Shown here piece after piece: positions 1-9,969 of a DNA stretch of 40,604 bases (positions within the stretch are counted from its first letter, which is position 1; each line of letters opens with the position of its first letter). The position numbers and the translations under genes were made by a program. The notes under the pieces were generated by a model that had not been told where the DNA came from, ran no database searches, and saw nothing but the letters and a program-made list of their open reading frames with translations. The stretch is from Symbiodinium natans (lineage: Eukaryota > Sar > Dinophyceae > Suessiales > Symbiodiniaceae): NCBI GenBank assembly GCA_905221605.1, contig CAJNDS010002332.1, positions 446,001 through 486,604 of the forward strand. The letters are read 5' to 3'.

Positions 1-754
1 GGCCTGGGGCTCTGTGTCGCGTGTACCAAGACTTGTGAACATGCATGCTTGAAATCCAAGGTCAGAGCCTGAACCGCCTGCGAAACCTGCAGCTTGTCCG
101 TGAAGTAGTTTTGGGAGTTCCCTCTCCATCAGTGATGTTGCTTGAGGGCCTCATGAGGTGTCAGGAGTTCCGAGTCCACACTTCTCCTCTCGTGTGACCA
201 AGCCAAGCCCAGCCAACCTGGGCTTGAGAAGTGCCGGCAAAGCATCCCAGGGCCCTGTAACTTTTAAACCTTATCAGCCCTAAAGCCCCAAGCAGCTAAA
301 GTGGTGGTGTTGGGGGGGGGTTTCAGGGTGTTAGGAGGTTTTTTGCGGCTTCGGGAGACGCTAGACCTGGTCGAAGTGAGGGTGTGTCTTTTGCGGTTTT
401 GGAAGAGCAGCCTGCTGATGAGTAGATTTTCTGCTGTCGTACATGAAAGGCACGACAAGAGACAGCTAGGCAGGTGGCAAACTAAGACAGTTGGGGTTGC
501 CCCAAAACGTACCCGGAGAAACTCCCCACATCTGCTCTTCGAGGCTTCCACGGTTGCAGGTTTCCAAATCCCATCATGGAGCGTTGTGCGGCTCCCCCAT
601 CCACACCCCGACTTTTCTCCCAAGCCGCGCAAGCTTCAAAGCATAGTTTGGACTAATTTTAACGCTACGCGACCCGCCTCGGCCCGGCCCAGCGCATCCG
701 CGTGAGCATGGTGATTCCGCAGCGCCCAAGTCGCTGCACCCCAAGCAATGAGGG
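1..754. other. No gene recognised
   Basis: About 750 bases of mixed composition. Open frames exist on both strands around 264-705 but they overlap each other, have no splice-like borders that I trust and no recognisable motif. I see nothing that I can support as a gene. Confidence 0.5.
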
Positions 755-835
755 TTGGGTTTGGGTTTAGGGTTCCGGGTTTATGGTTTAGGGTGCAGGG
801 TTGAGGGTAAGTTTAGGGTTGCGGGGTTTGGGGTT
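755..835 (+). repeat. Degenerate telomere-like TTTAGGG patch
   Basis: Several imperfect copies of TTTAGGG (GGGTTTGGG, GTTTAGGG, GGTTTAGGG, AGTTTAGGG) follow each other within about 80 bases. They are too diverged and too few to be a functional telomere. The same motif recurs through the window in both orientations. Confidence 0.7.
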
Positions 836-857
836 CGCTTCACGGTTTGGCGAAAAG

Positions 858-1010
858 CAAAAGGAGGGGGAGGGGGGGCGAGCAGGGGGGGGAGGGGCAG
901 GGGTGGGGGGCTGGGATGGGTGGGGAAGGGGGAAGGGGCAGGGCGGGGTGGGTGTGCAGGGGAGGGGGGTTGCGGGGGGCGAGGGCGGGGGGGCCTGCTG
1001 GGTGCAACTG
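858..1010 (+). repeat. G-run-rich tract, quadruplex-prone
   Basis: The plus strand consists almost wholly of G runs of 3 to 8 separated by one to three other bases. The glycine-rich open frames across it are artefacts of this composition. It directly follows the telomere-like patch. Confidence 0.75.
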
Positions 1011-2050
1011 GCCCTGGTCCTGGCGAACCGTCCGATTTCAGATCGTGGGGGTACCCATTCCAGGCAAAAAAGTTCTCACAACCGATACACCTTCGTCCGC
1101 GGATTAGTGTGCCGTTATGTTATTATGATGATTATGATGAGTACCTAAGCCTCAGGGCACAGAAGAGAGCATGGTCTTGCCTCCGAGTCCGCACCTTAGA
1201 CTTGCTTCAGGGCTTTCTTGAGAACGTAGCCTTGCGGTCTTGGTTACTTAGTTCAGGATCTGCATGGGTTTGTGGAAGAAAGGCAGCTGTAGTGACGGTA
1301 CCCAGGCCAAGTTTTCGGGCTTGAAAGTAAGAAGTTGGCGTATTGTGTCGATTAAAGAAGCCGGAAGTGGAGAGAGCTATGTTGCGTACTCAGACCCCGC
1401 ATTGAGGCTCTGGTCATTGCATAAGAAGCTGCAGTAATGCCCGCTCGCACACACTTGCGACATCCCTTCAAACCGTGCTGTTCCATAGACGGACCTCAGA
1501 CAATAGATCCAATCCCTTAGAACTGAGTTGCTAATAGGGCGTAAACGAGAACATGCCCACAGCACTGGTCTTGGGCTGGAATGTATACTGAGGCCGCCCG
1601 TCTTGGCTTCAGGCTCTGGGGTTAGGGTCGAGTGCCTGCAGCATGAACTAAGTCAACTAACTCACTTTTTGTATCCGATGCTAGAGTGCAGTACGCAAAC
1701 GTACAATATTGTGCTGTGCAATGTTATTCTGCTATGCTACGAAATTAGTGTGTATAAGGATTATTGTAAGCGCTTGCGCGCGCCGCCTCGGCAGCCAAGC
1801 CGGCCCAGAGCACACAGTATGTGGAGATGAAAATTCCGCACGGAATGACGGGTTGGGTAAGGGGCAGGAGACCGGAGGCCATTTTCGATGTGCTCCCTTG
1901 TTGCTGCGCAGGCGGGTCTCAGGTGGTTTTACGGGGTCCCAGGGGCCCCAAGCGGGTCCCAGGGTGCCACCAAGCACGGGGGCTTGAAGGCCCATCTTCG
2001 TGCATTTGACCCAGGGAGGGGGGGGAGGGGTGCGTTGCAGGGGGGAAGGG
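1011..2050. other. No gene recognised
   Basis: Roughly 1 kb with short overlapping open frames on both strands and no convincing exon. A short G-rich run lies near 2010-2045. I see no repeat structure here. Confidence 0.45.
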
Positions 2051-2074
2051 TTGGGTTCAGACGCTTCTCGGCAG

Positions 2075-2208
2075 GAAGCCGAGGGGAATTTCTTGTATTT
2101 GCTGCCTTGAACGAGCATCTCCATGCGTGTGTCGCCAAGCTAGGCAATCCGTATCAAGCTGGGGCTTGTTGTGGGTCATGTCCAGCGTGTCCGTTCCGGG
2201 GTGGCTGA
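2075..2208 (+). CDS. Candidate small exon, Cys-rich C-terminus, unknown product
   Basis: After a CGGCAG acceptor-like site the frame reads about 44 residues to TGA, containing EFLVFAALNEHLHACVAKLG and ending with a dense Cys stretch (CCGSCPACP). The CC-x2-C-x2-C spacing could bind metal, but no family is recognised. It could be the last exon of a gene lying upstream of the PAN/RCC1-type gene that starts near 2485. The call rests on composition and the acceptor only. Confidence 0.27.
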
Positions 2209-2484
2209 ACCGAACTGGGTTTCTGTCGTGTGCTGAAAAGCTGATCTTTCCTGAGACAAAATGGCTAGCACCTGTTGCTGATGTCCTACATTGCAATGCC
2301 TGAAAGGCCGGCGTGTTAGTTTGAGGCCTTCGCTGTCAAGTACTCTAGAACGCCAGAGCGAATGCCAGCCTAGCTGCTGGATGAATGAAGCATGGGTCTG
2401 TACTTCCCGGAGTCGTTTGAGTCAAGATCTGCCTCGCAGATTGGCCTGTTTGTGGTGAGTTGTGGGCCTATAGCTTCGATCGCC

Positions 2485-2634
2485 ATGCTGTCTGTGCTTC
2501 TTGCCTTGGGTGTGAGCGTGGCCAGTTCGGAGGATGCTTCCTGCGCTATGCAGCTAGCCATGAGTGGACGGGGGCTTAGAAAGGAGAACTTTACGGGCTT
2601 CTCGGAGGTGACGGCGTCTGGGCTGTGTCTGAAA
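2485..2634 (+). CDS. Gene A exon 1: signal peptide and start of secreted PAN/RCC1-type protein
   Basis: The ATG at 2485 opens a classic short signal peptide: a hydrophobic core (LSVLLALGVSVA) followed by SSEDASC, so cleavage is likely near residues 15-16. An upstream in-frame ATG at 2392 is possible but would bury the signal sequence. The frame continues through RGLRKENFTGF. Two donor-like GT sites keep phase 0, after 2607 and after 2634; the end given is the later one. The acceptor at 2719-2720 (CAACCCAG) restarts the frame in exon 2. The protein is probably secreted or on the cell surface. Exon borders are inferred from sequence only. Confidence 0.5.
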
Positions 2635-2720
2635 GTTGTGTATCATAGTATCTCTTCTTTGTTCGAAGTGAAATGGAGATCTTTGTAGCAGCTTAAAAAC
2701 CATTTTGAAGCGCAACCCAG

Positions 2721-3297
2721 GAGTACCGTGGCAAGTACTGTTATGCTCCAGATGAGGAGAAGCGGGATGACTACAAGGTCTTTGACGGCCTGTCCAGCCG
2801 GCAGGAGCGGTTGGTACACTGGGACGAAGACGGGAAGCAGGTGCGACGACTGCGTTTTGTACAAGAGCTGCGGTGCTCGTCGTGACTCGGTGTGCAAGGA
2901 TGTTGACAACCCCAGGGTCTACCGGAAGAATCCACAGGACACGGTCCGCGTGCCGACGCCAGAGGAAGTGAAGGGCTACGAGGTTGCAGTGACGCTGACG
3001 GATAAGTACTGCAAGGGCTCAGAGATTCTGACCATCGAGAAGGCAACCGAGAAAGAGTGCAAGTCGAACTGCAGCAGTTTCTCCGACTGCTGGTACGTGG
3101 CTTACTACTCCAACTCCGAGCCAGACGAAGATGCCAAGGTCAGTTCATGCACTGCTCAATGCCGGCTCTTTTCGAGCTGCAGGAATTCAGTGCACTCCCT
3201 GTGCAAGCCCGGCCCAACGGTCTTTGTGGCCACGACCACTACGACCACCACCTCCACAACAACCATTGCCGCAAGCCTGTTCAGTAGCTGGGCCTGA
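2721..3297 (+). CDS. Gene A: two PAN/apple-like Cys modules and a Thr-rich linker, first module frame-broken
   Basis: Module 1 starts in one frame (EYRGKYCYAPDEEKRDDY, then LSSRQE) and resumes in another (GWYTGTKTGSRCDDCVLYKS, then DSVC). The part between, where the paired module has its C-x3-C-x5-C, is missing, so a deletion with a frame change is likely near 2800. Module 2 is intact: DKYC, then KECKSNC, SDCWYVAYYS, SSCTAQCRLFSSC and SLC. This spacing resembles PAN/apple domains, which bind proteins or sugars outside the cell. A run of Thr (TTTTTTTSTTT) follows, a common linker in alveolate surface proteins. The frame ends in TGA at 3295-3297; a GC donor near the Thr run would avoid that stop. 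The break makes this copy a possible pseudogene, or marks an assembly error. Confidence 0.5.
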
Positions 3298-3453
3298 TGG
3301 AGCTGCAAGCTTAAACCCTGCGTGCGTGAGTACATTGCTGAAATTGGTCCAAAGCCAAAGGTCCCAACGCCCTTGTTCTTCAAAACTACTTCTACTTCTA
3401 AGGGACATGCGCCGGCCATGTTGCTTGTTGTCTTCCGGACTGATCTGAGGCAG

Positions 3454-3553
3454 TGTTTCTGCGGGCAGTGCCTTCACCTGCGGCATCAAGCTCGCGGACG
3501 ACACAGTGGTATGCTGGGGCGACTTGCTTTTGGATTATACGAGACTAGGTTGA
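3454..3553 (+). CDS. Gene A: RCC1_2-type repeat exon
   Basis: Directly after a GAGGCAG acceptor the frame reads VSAGSAFTCGIKLADDTVVC then WGD. This fits the RCC1_2/BLIP-II style repeat (V-x-A-G-x2-x-T-C-x-[IL]-x4-D-x-V-x-C-W-G), in which each unit gives one blade of a beta-propeller. The frame then runs to TGA at 3551-3553; where the exon ends is unclear. It lies about 150 bases after the Thr-rich linker of the PAN modules, on the same strand, so a PAN plus RCC1-like mosaic protein is the simplest reading. Confidence 0.55.
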
Positions 3554-4406
3554 TCTGTCAGCTCAGAGAGTGGGCTTCATTTGGGGGTCAGGTTCCCGTG
3601 TGGGGGGGGGGGGGGGGAACTCCGCAGCGTTCACTGCGGACGTCCATTCCACGGTTGGCACCACTGCTTTCTCGTCCTGCGTTTGCTGCACGTCATCGGC
3701 TCTTTGTCTGCTGAAAGAAAGAGCGAAAGAAAGAACAACCTTGGCGAACACGGGAAACACAAAGAAGTAAATGACAGTCAATCGCTGAAGAAGGAATCAC
3801 GTAGAAATGGCACACAAAAGAATGACAAAGTGAAAAGCAGAAGGGACTGAGGCCAGGAAGCACACACACGTGGCACGTAGACTTCTTGGACGTGTCTGGA
3901 AGAAACAAGATTCAATGTTACGAAGCACATGTCTGGCCTTACGCGCTGTGGGCAATATGGGCTGTTTAGCTACAGCTACGCCAGAACTTGAGAAGAGCAT
4001 AGATGTATCGACGAGCAGGGTAGTGGTTCAACGAACTGTGATCCTTTCCAGGAACCCCACAGCATCCCCCGAGCCCCAGAGTTACATAGACGAGCGAACG
4101 GCAGCAGTCTTTAAACAAACCACTCCGAAAATTCGAGTTTGCAAGTATCTGAAGTATCGCAGATCCCTCTACCGCTCCATCTCAGAGTTCGGGCTGTACA
4201 CGGATGTCTAGGTTTAAGATCTGTCTACGGAGTTGGCTCGGGTCTCCTTGGAGGTTTCTGGCCTGCTAGATGTAGAGTCGCATGTGTGTCGAATAGAGTT
4301 GTGTCATGGTGTATTATTGATGTATGATGATGTATTGTGGCACGCCGCCAAGCCAGGTGAGGCTGATGCTAGGCTCGACGCACCCACAGACGTGGCGTTC
4401 TCGCAG

Positions 4407-4520
4407 ATTTCTTTGGGACTCGAACATGGCTGTGGGTTGCAGAAAGGGGGCAGCGACGAAGGAAAGCCAGTCGCACGGACAAAGTCAGGAAGACTGTTTT
4501 TTGGTGCCATTCCCATTTAG
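4407..4520 (+). CDS. Gene A: RCC1_2-type half-repeat exon
   Basis: After the acceptor TTCTCGCAG the frame gives ISLGLEHGCGLQKG, matching the first half of an RCC1_2 unit (x-S-x-G-x-x-H-x-C-G-L). The expected CWG half is missing here but occurs 250 bases downstream. If the intron begins with GC at 4441-4442 rather than GT, the phase joins the next exon and produces a compact unit with C and CWG seven residues apart, as in the unit at 10811. The open frame itself continues to 4520. Confidence 0.45.
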   Translation: MSLGLEHGCGLQKGGSDEGKPVARTKSGRLFFGAIPI

Positions 4521-4671
4521 GTAAATTTGCGGGTGCATGTATGCCACATGCCAACGCTTCAGAACTCATTTTCAGAGTAGCGACTCTTTGTTGGGCGATG
4601 TGCAAGGGATGGGCGGGGGGGGGTGGGGGAGGCTTTTTGGACCTCTCCGTAGGGAGTTCTGAGCCCTGCAG

Positions 4672-4762
4672 AGCTTTGGCTAAGGTGTGCTGGGGCAAGA
4701 ACCAAGCTGTGCCCGCTCCTGCAGATGCCCCGGTGCCTGTGGACCCAAACATAGGAGCATAA
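4672..4762 (+). CDS. Gene A: RCC1_2-type half-repeat exon (CWG half)
   Basis: Following a GAGCCCTGCAG acceptor, the frame reads ALAKVCWGKNQAVPAPADAP then VPVDPNIGA to TAA at 4760-4762. VCWGKNQ followed by a Pro-rich loop is the typical second half of an RCC1_2 unit. It pairs naturally with the half-repeat at 4407. The true 3' end of the exon is not clear because the next in-frame codon is a stop. Confidence 0.48.
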
Positions 4763-4834
4763 ACCTCGCTTGCGGGTGGTAGCAGCACCTACTTGCTGAT
4801 TATGTTCTCAAGCGATTTTTTGTCGATACCGATG

Positions 4835-5150
4835 TTTTTTTCTTGGCTGGTTGGATGGATGGTTGGTCGGTTCGGTTGGCCGGTCGCTCGGTTTTTTCAT
4901 GGTGTGCTGTGCGCTGACTGAAATGCTCGTTCGAGTAGTTTGCTTGTTGCGTGGTTGGTGGGTGTTTCGGTTACTGGGGGGTGCTTGCGTGCGTGCTTCC
5001 GTGTTTGCAGGCTTGCTAGCTTGCCTGACTGCGTTTGCTTGCTCGCTTTCTCACATGCTCGTTTGTTTCGCGTGTTTGTTTGTTCGTTTGTTTAGCTGGG
5101 CTGGCTGCGTAGCGGGATGGCTGCTCGCTCTCGTTGCCTCTTTGTACACT
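4835..5150 (+). repeat. Degenerate tetranucleotide repeat block
   Basis: Successive diverged runs with period four: TTGG/TGGA/TCGG units first, then CTTG/CGTG/TTGC units, then TCGT/TTGT/TTCG units. The 216-residue open frame across it is rich in Leu, Val, Cys and Phe only because of the repeat. The block probably sits in an intron of gene A. Confidence 0.6.
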
Positions 5151-5496
5151 TTTGGGCTGGGTTTTCGTGATTCCATATCTGGTTGTTTAACGCGGCACAA
5201 GCTGGCGCAAAGTGTCAGAGCCAGCATGGATTTCAACTTCTTTGTAGCTTTTTTTGTTGGTCGTTACTTTACTCGCGCGCCTGATTGCATGCAAGTTCGT
5301 GCAGTTGTTCCCCCAGGTGCTGCGGACCATCTCATCCGGGGACAGGAGTGCTTGCGGAATCCGGCAAGACCCTGGCACCGGAAGTGGTCCTTTTTAGGCT
5401 TTTCTGAGGTGTTGGGGTTGAGGGACAGAATATGCACTGTCGTGAATACGGTTCACAGTGCACTCAAGTACAGTTCTTCAGCTGGCAAACTCTCAG

Positions 5497-5733
5497 GATG
5501 ATGGCACAGCCTATTGTTGGGGACAAGTGGCGCAGCCTGCAGACAACGGTCAGGGAAGCACGACTTGGGCTTACCTCGATGCAGGCTACTCCACTGGTGT
5601 TTGCGGAATCCCAGATGCGGCTCCTCACTACCCTGTCTGCTGGGGAAGCTCGTGCACCATTACTCTTTTTGTGGAAATGAGCACGCCTGTTGTCCAGGCG
5701 AGTAATGCAAATTCACCTTCAAAGCAATTCTGA
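5497..5733 (+). CDS. Gene A: exon with two RCC1_2-type repeats
   Basis: After the acceptor AACTCTCAG the frame begins DDGTAYCWGQVAQPADNG, the last half of one RCC1_2 unit. A full unit follows: WAYLDAGYSTGVCGIPDA, then PHYPVCWGSSC. The frame continues with TITLFVEMSTP to TGA at 5731-5733. The A-G-Y-x-T-x-V-C-G-I to V-C-W-G spacing is close to the unit at 3454. This is the clearest pair of adjacent repeats in the window. Propeller proteins of this kind often act in protein or carbohydrate binding; no enzyme activity is implied. Confidence 0.58.
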   Translation, partial: DDGTAYCWGQVAQPADNGQGSTTWAYLDAGYSTGVCGIPDAAPHYPVCWGSSCTITLFVEMSTPVVQASNANSPSKQF

Positions 5734-5789
5734 ACCTCCTGTCAGAAAAGCCGCAAGGAAGCCAACTTTCAGCCAACGCCGTGGCGCAG

Positions 5790-6002
5790 TACCCGTACCC
5801 TGCCACCACCAGCCTCAGCAGTATCGGTGAGGGCTGGATGGCCGGCTGTGCCTTGACTCAGGCAAACAACGAGCCTCCGCTGCACTCGGAGTTCGCACGA
5901 TATGATCAGAGGGGCTCTTTACTGGTGGCGTTGTCTCAGATTGGGCTGAAGCCATCTAAGCCAGCCTGCATCAGGCTCCCTGAAGTTGTTGGCCAGGGCT
6001 GA
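5790..6002 (+). CDS. Gene A: RCC1_2-type half-repeat exon
   Basis: The frame after the GTGGCGCAG acceptor starts YPYPATTSLSSIGEGWMAGC then ALTQANNEP. The core S-I-G-E-G-W-M-A-G-C-A-L-T fits the first half of an RCC1_2 unit (x-x-G-x-x-x-x-x-C-A-L). Downstream of NNEP the frame stays open to TGA at 6000-6002 but loses repeat character, so the exon probably ends earlier than given. Confidence 0.45.
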   Translation, partial: YPYPATTSLSSIGEGWMAGCALTQANNEPPLHSEFARYDQRGSLLVALSQIGLKPSKPACIRLPEVVGQG

Positions 6003-6091
6003 GTCCTTGACCGAAGCTGCTAAAGAATGATCGGGCAGCTTGTCCTAAACCAATGCCTAAGCCCTTCAAAGCCTCAAGCCCTAAACCCCGC

Positions 6092-6225
6092 ACCTATGCC
6101 ATCTATGAAGACAGCCTTGGAAGTTTCAAGGAGTTGGTTTGCTACGGCACGGGCGACACCTCCCCTGGTCGCGGAGACCTCACCTCAGCGCCAAATGGCA
6201 CTCCGCCTCTCGGCGGAGTGAGCCC
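6092..6225 (+). CDS. Gene A: RCC1_2-type repeat exon with GTAAGA donor
   Basis: The frame reads TYAIYEDSLGSFKELVCYGT then GDTSPGRGDLTSAPNGTPPL. It keeps the unit layout but has TYAI for the usual T-C-A-I and VCYG for VCWG. A consensus donor, GTAAGA, begins at 6226, exactly where the frame would otherwise reach TAA. This is the best-marked 3' exon border of gene A. The upstream border is uncertain; AG sites lie at 6076-6077 and nearby. Confidence 0.5.
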
Positions 6226-6890
6226 GTAAGAACGAGTCGGGTGCCAATTTTGCGTAAGGGATATTCAGGATGGCGATGATAAGGGGGTAATTTGTACCAT
6301 GACCAAGATTTTGGGAGGGTGCCCCCTGAGCTGAGGTTTCTCGGGCCGATCTCTGCTCCTTGAGCTCAATATGGCAACTCTTGGAATTTCAGGTCTATGC
6401 CGCTATGCCCCGACCATACTCACAGTAGCAGCTTCCCCCTTCTTGCCTTCTTTGATTCGCTGAGAAGGTTTTCTGAACTAACCCTACGTCCCTAACCCTA
6501 CGTCCCTACGTTGTGCAAGCCTGGGCTTCCCTACCTGGTAGCGGCCCCCCAAAGGGCCCCAAGGTAGCAAGTCAAGTTGCGAAGTGGCGAGGTGTCCACC
6601 TACGGATCATGCGCGCTCGAACTGGATTCGACGCCAAGGCTCCGGCTCGATTCTGCCCAACTTTGCAGATACTCACAAGTGAACATGAACACAAATATTC
6701 GGTAGTAATGCCATGTAGTTCACGGCCCGTGCTCTTCCAGAGGAAATTTGCTCCCGCAAAATTGCGGGGTTGGCCTGGAGAACGATTGAACCTTTGAGTT
6801 GGAATACCGAGCCAGCAACCTTGGCTTTCGAGCTCAAACTTGGAACCCCTCAAACTACAAAAGTAGAGTAATCATAGAAATAATATTTTA
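6226..6890. other. Intron or intergenic DNA without a recognised exon
   Basis: No exon that I can support. A 16-base unit (CCCTACGTCCCTAA type) is repeated about twice at 6481-6510. Short overlapping frames at 6513-6853 on both strands lack motifs. Confidence 0.4.
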
Positions 6891-6941
6891 AGGGGCTGCG
6901 CCCATGGGCGGGCAGCGCAGGCAGAAGCGCGGGGCGAGCAG

Positions 6942-7110
6942 TTTCTAAGCATTTTGAGGCCCCTAAACTCCCTTAAAATCTCTAAGCGTTTGAGGCTCCT
7001 CAACCCCCTCAAAGTTTCCAAGCATTTTCAGGCCCCTAAACTCCCTTCAAATCTCTAAGCGTTTGAGGCTCCTAGACTCCCTTAAAGTTTCTAAGCACTT
7101 TATAAGGCCC
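6942..7110. repeat. 73-bp tandem repeat, about 2.3 copies
   Basis: Units begin at 6942, 7015 and 7088 with TTTCTAAGC or TTTCCAAGC, each followed by CCCCTAAACTCCCTT. The spacing is 73 bases both times. Each unit contains a smaller internal echo (CTAAGCATTTTGAGG against CTAAGCGTTTGAGG), so the 73-mer itself arose from an older half-length repeat. Confidence 0.75.
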
Positions 7111-7169
7111 CTAAACTCCCTTTTTCCTGCCCCAGGCTTAGACACGTCGCTTATGCCCGCCCTTTGGGG

Positions 7170-7290
7170 GGCATCATGCTCCTGATGCGCCCCCGGGGTC
7201 CCGCCCCGGGAGCCGCTGATGCTCCTGATGCGCGCCTGGGGGTCCCGGGCTGGACCCGCTGATGCTCATGATGCGCGCCCTCTGGGGGCC
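7170..7290. repeat. About 43-bp GC-rich tandem repeat, three copies
   Basis: The motif ATGCTCCTGATGCGC (once ATGCTCATGATGCGC) recurs near 7176, 7218 and 7262, each followed by a GGGGGTCCCG-like segment and CCGCTG. It lies between the 73-bp repeat and a perfect inverted repeat, so 6.9-7.5 kb is a nest of small repeats. Confidence 0.6.
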
Positions 7291-7343
7291 TCCGTGGCGA
7301 CGCAAAAAACCACGAAAAAAAAACCGTTCACCGGCGGCACGCG

Positions 7344-7507
7344 GGGGTCGGCGGCACTGGCGTCCGGCCTAATTCTGCTTCGCAGAAGGCCAGAGGCCAG
7401 CAAGGCTATTCGCGGGACGACCCGGGCTGAAAGGTCCGCATTTGCTCGGTCCTTTGGGGAACCTCGCGCTGCCCGATTTAATGGCTACCGCCAGTGCCGC
7501 CGACCCC
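7344..7507. repeat. 164-bp element bounded by a perfect 19-bp inverted repeat
   Basis: GGGGTCGGCGGCACTGGCG at 7344-7362 is the exact reverse complement of bases 7489-7507. The 126-base interior holds a second small hairpin (TTCTGC/GCAGAA with a three-base loop) near 7374-7388. The layout is that of a small foldback or MITE-like element, or of a structured RNA; no target duplication is evident. Confidence 0.6.
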
Positions 7508-7649
7508 TGGGAGGCAAACGCCCAAGCTCCAAACCCTCAACCCAACCCGCCATCCGCATCGTCGCCGTCCTCTATGTCCCCGGGCCTGTGCTTGACCAGG
7601 TAAGCATGTGCGAAATCAGTGTTGCTTTGACTAAGGTTTTGTCAGTTCG

Positions 7650-8125
<476 letters not shown>

Positions 8126-8375
8126 ACAACCAAAAACACCCAAAAGCCACCGCCAAACCCCTGACGCTGACGAGCCCGAGTCCGAGATGATGGTCACCGG
8201 AGGCGCTACGACTCTCCCGAAACTGTAGTTCCCGTCAGCATAAACTCTGGCACGTCTTTGCCCTCGGCCCAAACCCTACCCCTTCGGTTACCCCCCCCCC
8301 CCCTTCTCCTGCTCAACTCTGGGAGATAATGCCTCTGCTCTAAGCCCGGAAACCGTAAACCTTGGTTCTAAGTTC

Positions 8376-9483
8376 TGAAACGGTATATGTAAGGGAAGGG
8401 GTAGGGGAGGAGGATGGAGTGGAATGGGGGAAGGGGTAGGGGAGGAGGATGGAGTGGAATGGTTGGGAAGGGGAAGGGTAGAAGGGGAAGGGGTTGGTGG
8501 TGGGTGGATTAGGGGTACGGTGAGAGGGGGGGCAGGGATGGGGAAGGGGTGGAGTGGAATGGTTGAAGGGGGACGAGGTTGCGGTGAGGGCAGGGAGGGT
8601 CTTCTGAGAAGAGGGGGGGGTGGGGGGGGGGGGTGGGGGGGGGGGGGGGGGGGCGGGGGGGTAAAGTCAGTCATCTGATCAAATCTAAAAAAGGCAAAGG
8701 GCCAGAGGCCCGTAAAACTGTGAGCCGGCAGGCACAGGGCCAGGGGACCATCAAGGGCATGCAGGGCCAGGGGACCATCAAGGGCATGGAGCCATTAAGG
8801 GCCATGGCCAGCTGGTTAGGGAAAGGGTTTGGGGGGACGGTGATGGTGAGGGAAGTGAGGGGGGGATGGGGAGGGTGGGCGGAGCGGGCGGGAGGGATCG
8901 GGTCTGCCAGAGGCCCGTAAAACCAGGTGGCCATGAGCCACTGGGCATAGGGCCGGGGGAGGGTTGGGGGGGTGGGTTGGGGGGTGGAAGGCACGGGGGG
9001 CGTGGGGGTGGGGGGCGGGGTGCGGAGCGGGTGGCAAGTTGGGTGAAAGCGGTGAGAGGGGGGATGGGGAAGGGGAGCGGTCGGGGGGCGGGAGCAAGGG
9101 GGAGGAGAGCGGGGTGGGGGGGGGAAGGGGTAGGGGAGGAGGATGGAGTGGAATGGTTGGGAAGGGGAAGGGTGGAAGGGGTTGGTAGTGGGAGGGTTAG
9201 GGGCGGGGAAGGGGGGTGGGTGGGGGGGGGTAGGGGGGGGCTGGTGGGTGGGGGGGAAGGGCGGAGCAAGCGAAGCGGGCGGCATGCACTGGAGCCCTTT
9301 AAAGTCATGACTGATCGAGTCTAGAGAGGCAAAGGGCCAAAGGCCCGTAAAACTGTGGGGCCATGAGCCAGTAGGCACAGCATGGAGCTATTGGCCAGCT
9401 GGGCAGGGAAAGGGTTTGGGGGGACGGTGATGGAGGGAAGTGAGGGAAGTCGGGAGAGGGTAGGCCTGCATGGGGAAGGGGGT

Positions 9484-9515
<32 letters not shown>

Positions 9516-9842
9516 CGGAGTGCCGAGTGGGTGGCAAGTGGGGTGAAAGCGGTGAGAGGGGGGACAGAGATGGGGAAGGGGAGCGGTCCGGGGCGGGAGC
9601 AAGGGATGGGGGTGGAGTGGAATGGTTGGGAAGGGGAAGGGTGGTGGGGAGCGGGGGGGGTAGGGGAGGAGGATGGAGTGGAATGGTTGGGAAGGGGAAG
9701 GGTAGTGGGAGGGGGGGCAGGGGAAGGGGTTGGTGGTGGGAGGTTAGGGGCGGAAGGCAAGGCCAAGTGGAGAGGTGGAGTGGAATGGTTGGGAAGGGGA
9801 TGGGGGAAGAGGTTGCGGTGAGGGCAGGGAGGGTCTTCACTG
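8376..9842 (+). repeat. G-rich tandem block with about 630-bp higher-order unit
   Basis: About 1.47 kb with extreme G content on the plus strand, including G runs of more than 15 near 8612-8662 and 9484-9515. A sub-unit GGAGGATGGAGTGGAATGG recurs at least six times. A non-G-rich marker (GGCAAAGGGCCAGAGGCCCG type) occurs at 8691, 8905 and 9326, and the outer copies share long flanks with an offset of about 632. The segment GGTTGCGGTGAGGGCAGGGA occurs near both ends (about 8575 and 9811). Pro-rich minus-strand frames are artefacts. Confidence 0.8.
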
Positions 9843-9969
9843 ACGCCGCCCCGCTGTTGCTGGGGTCGGCGGATACTACAATGATAGTAACAATATTTTA
9901 TGACACGTGGTCTGATGCAAGCGGTCGGCACAAGCAGAGCTGCCAGCAGTTCGAAGAGTCAGCAATCAG

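Noticed and set aside
4851-5501. 216-codon plus-strand frame rich in Leu, Val, Cys and Phe, looking like a membrane protein
   Set aside because: It coincides with a degenerate tetranucleotide repeat; period-four sequence cycles through all frames and gives hydrophobic codons without selection.
8288-9931. Pro-rich minus-strand and Gly-rich plus-strand frames up to 235 codons
   Set aside because: Result of the G-rich tandem block; no non-repeat domain in any of them.
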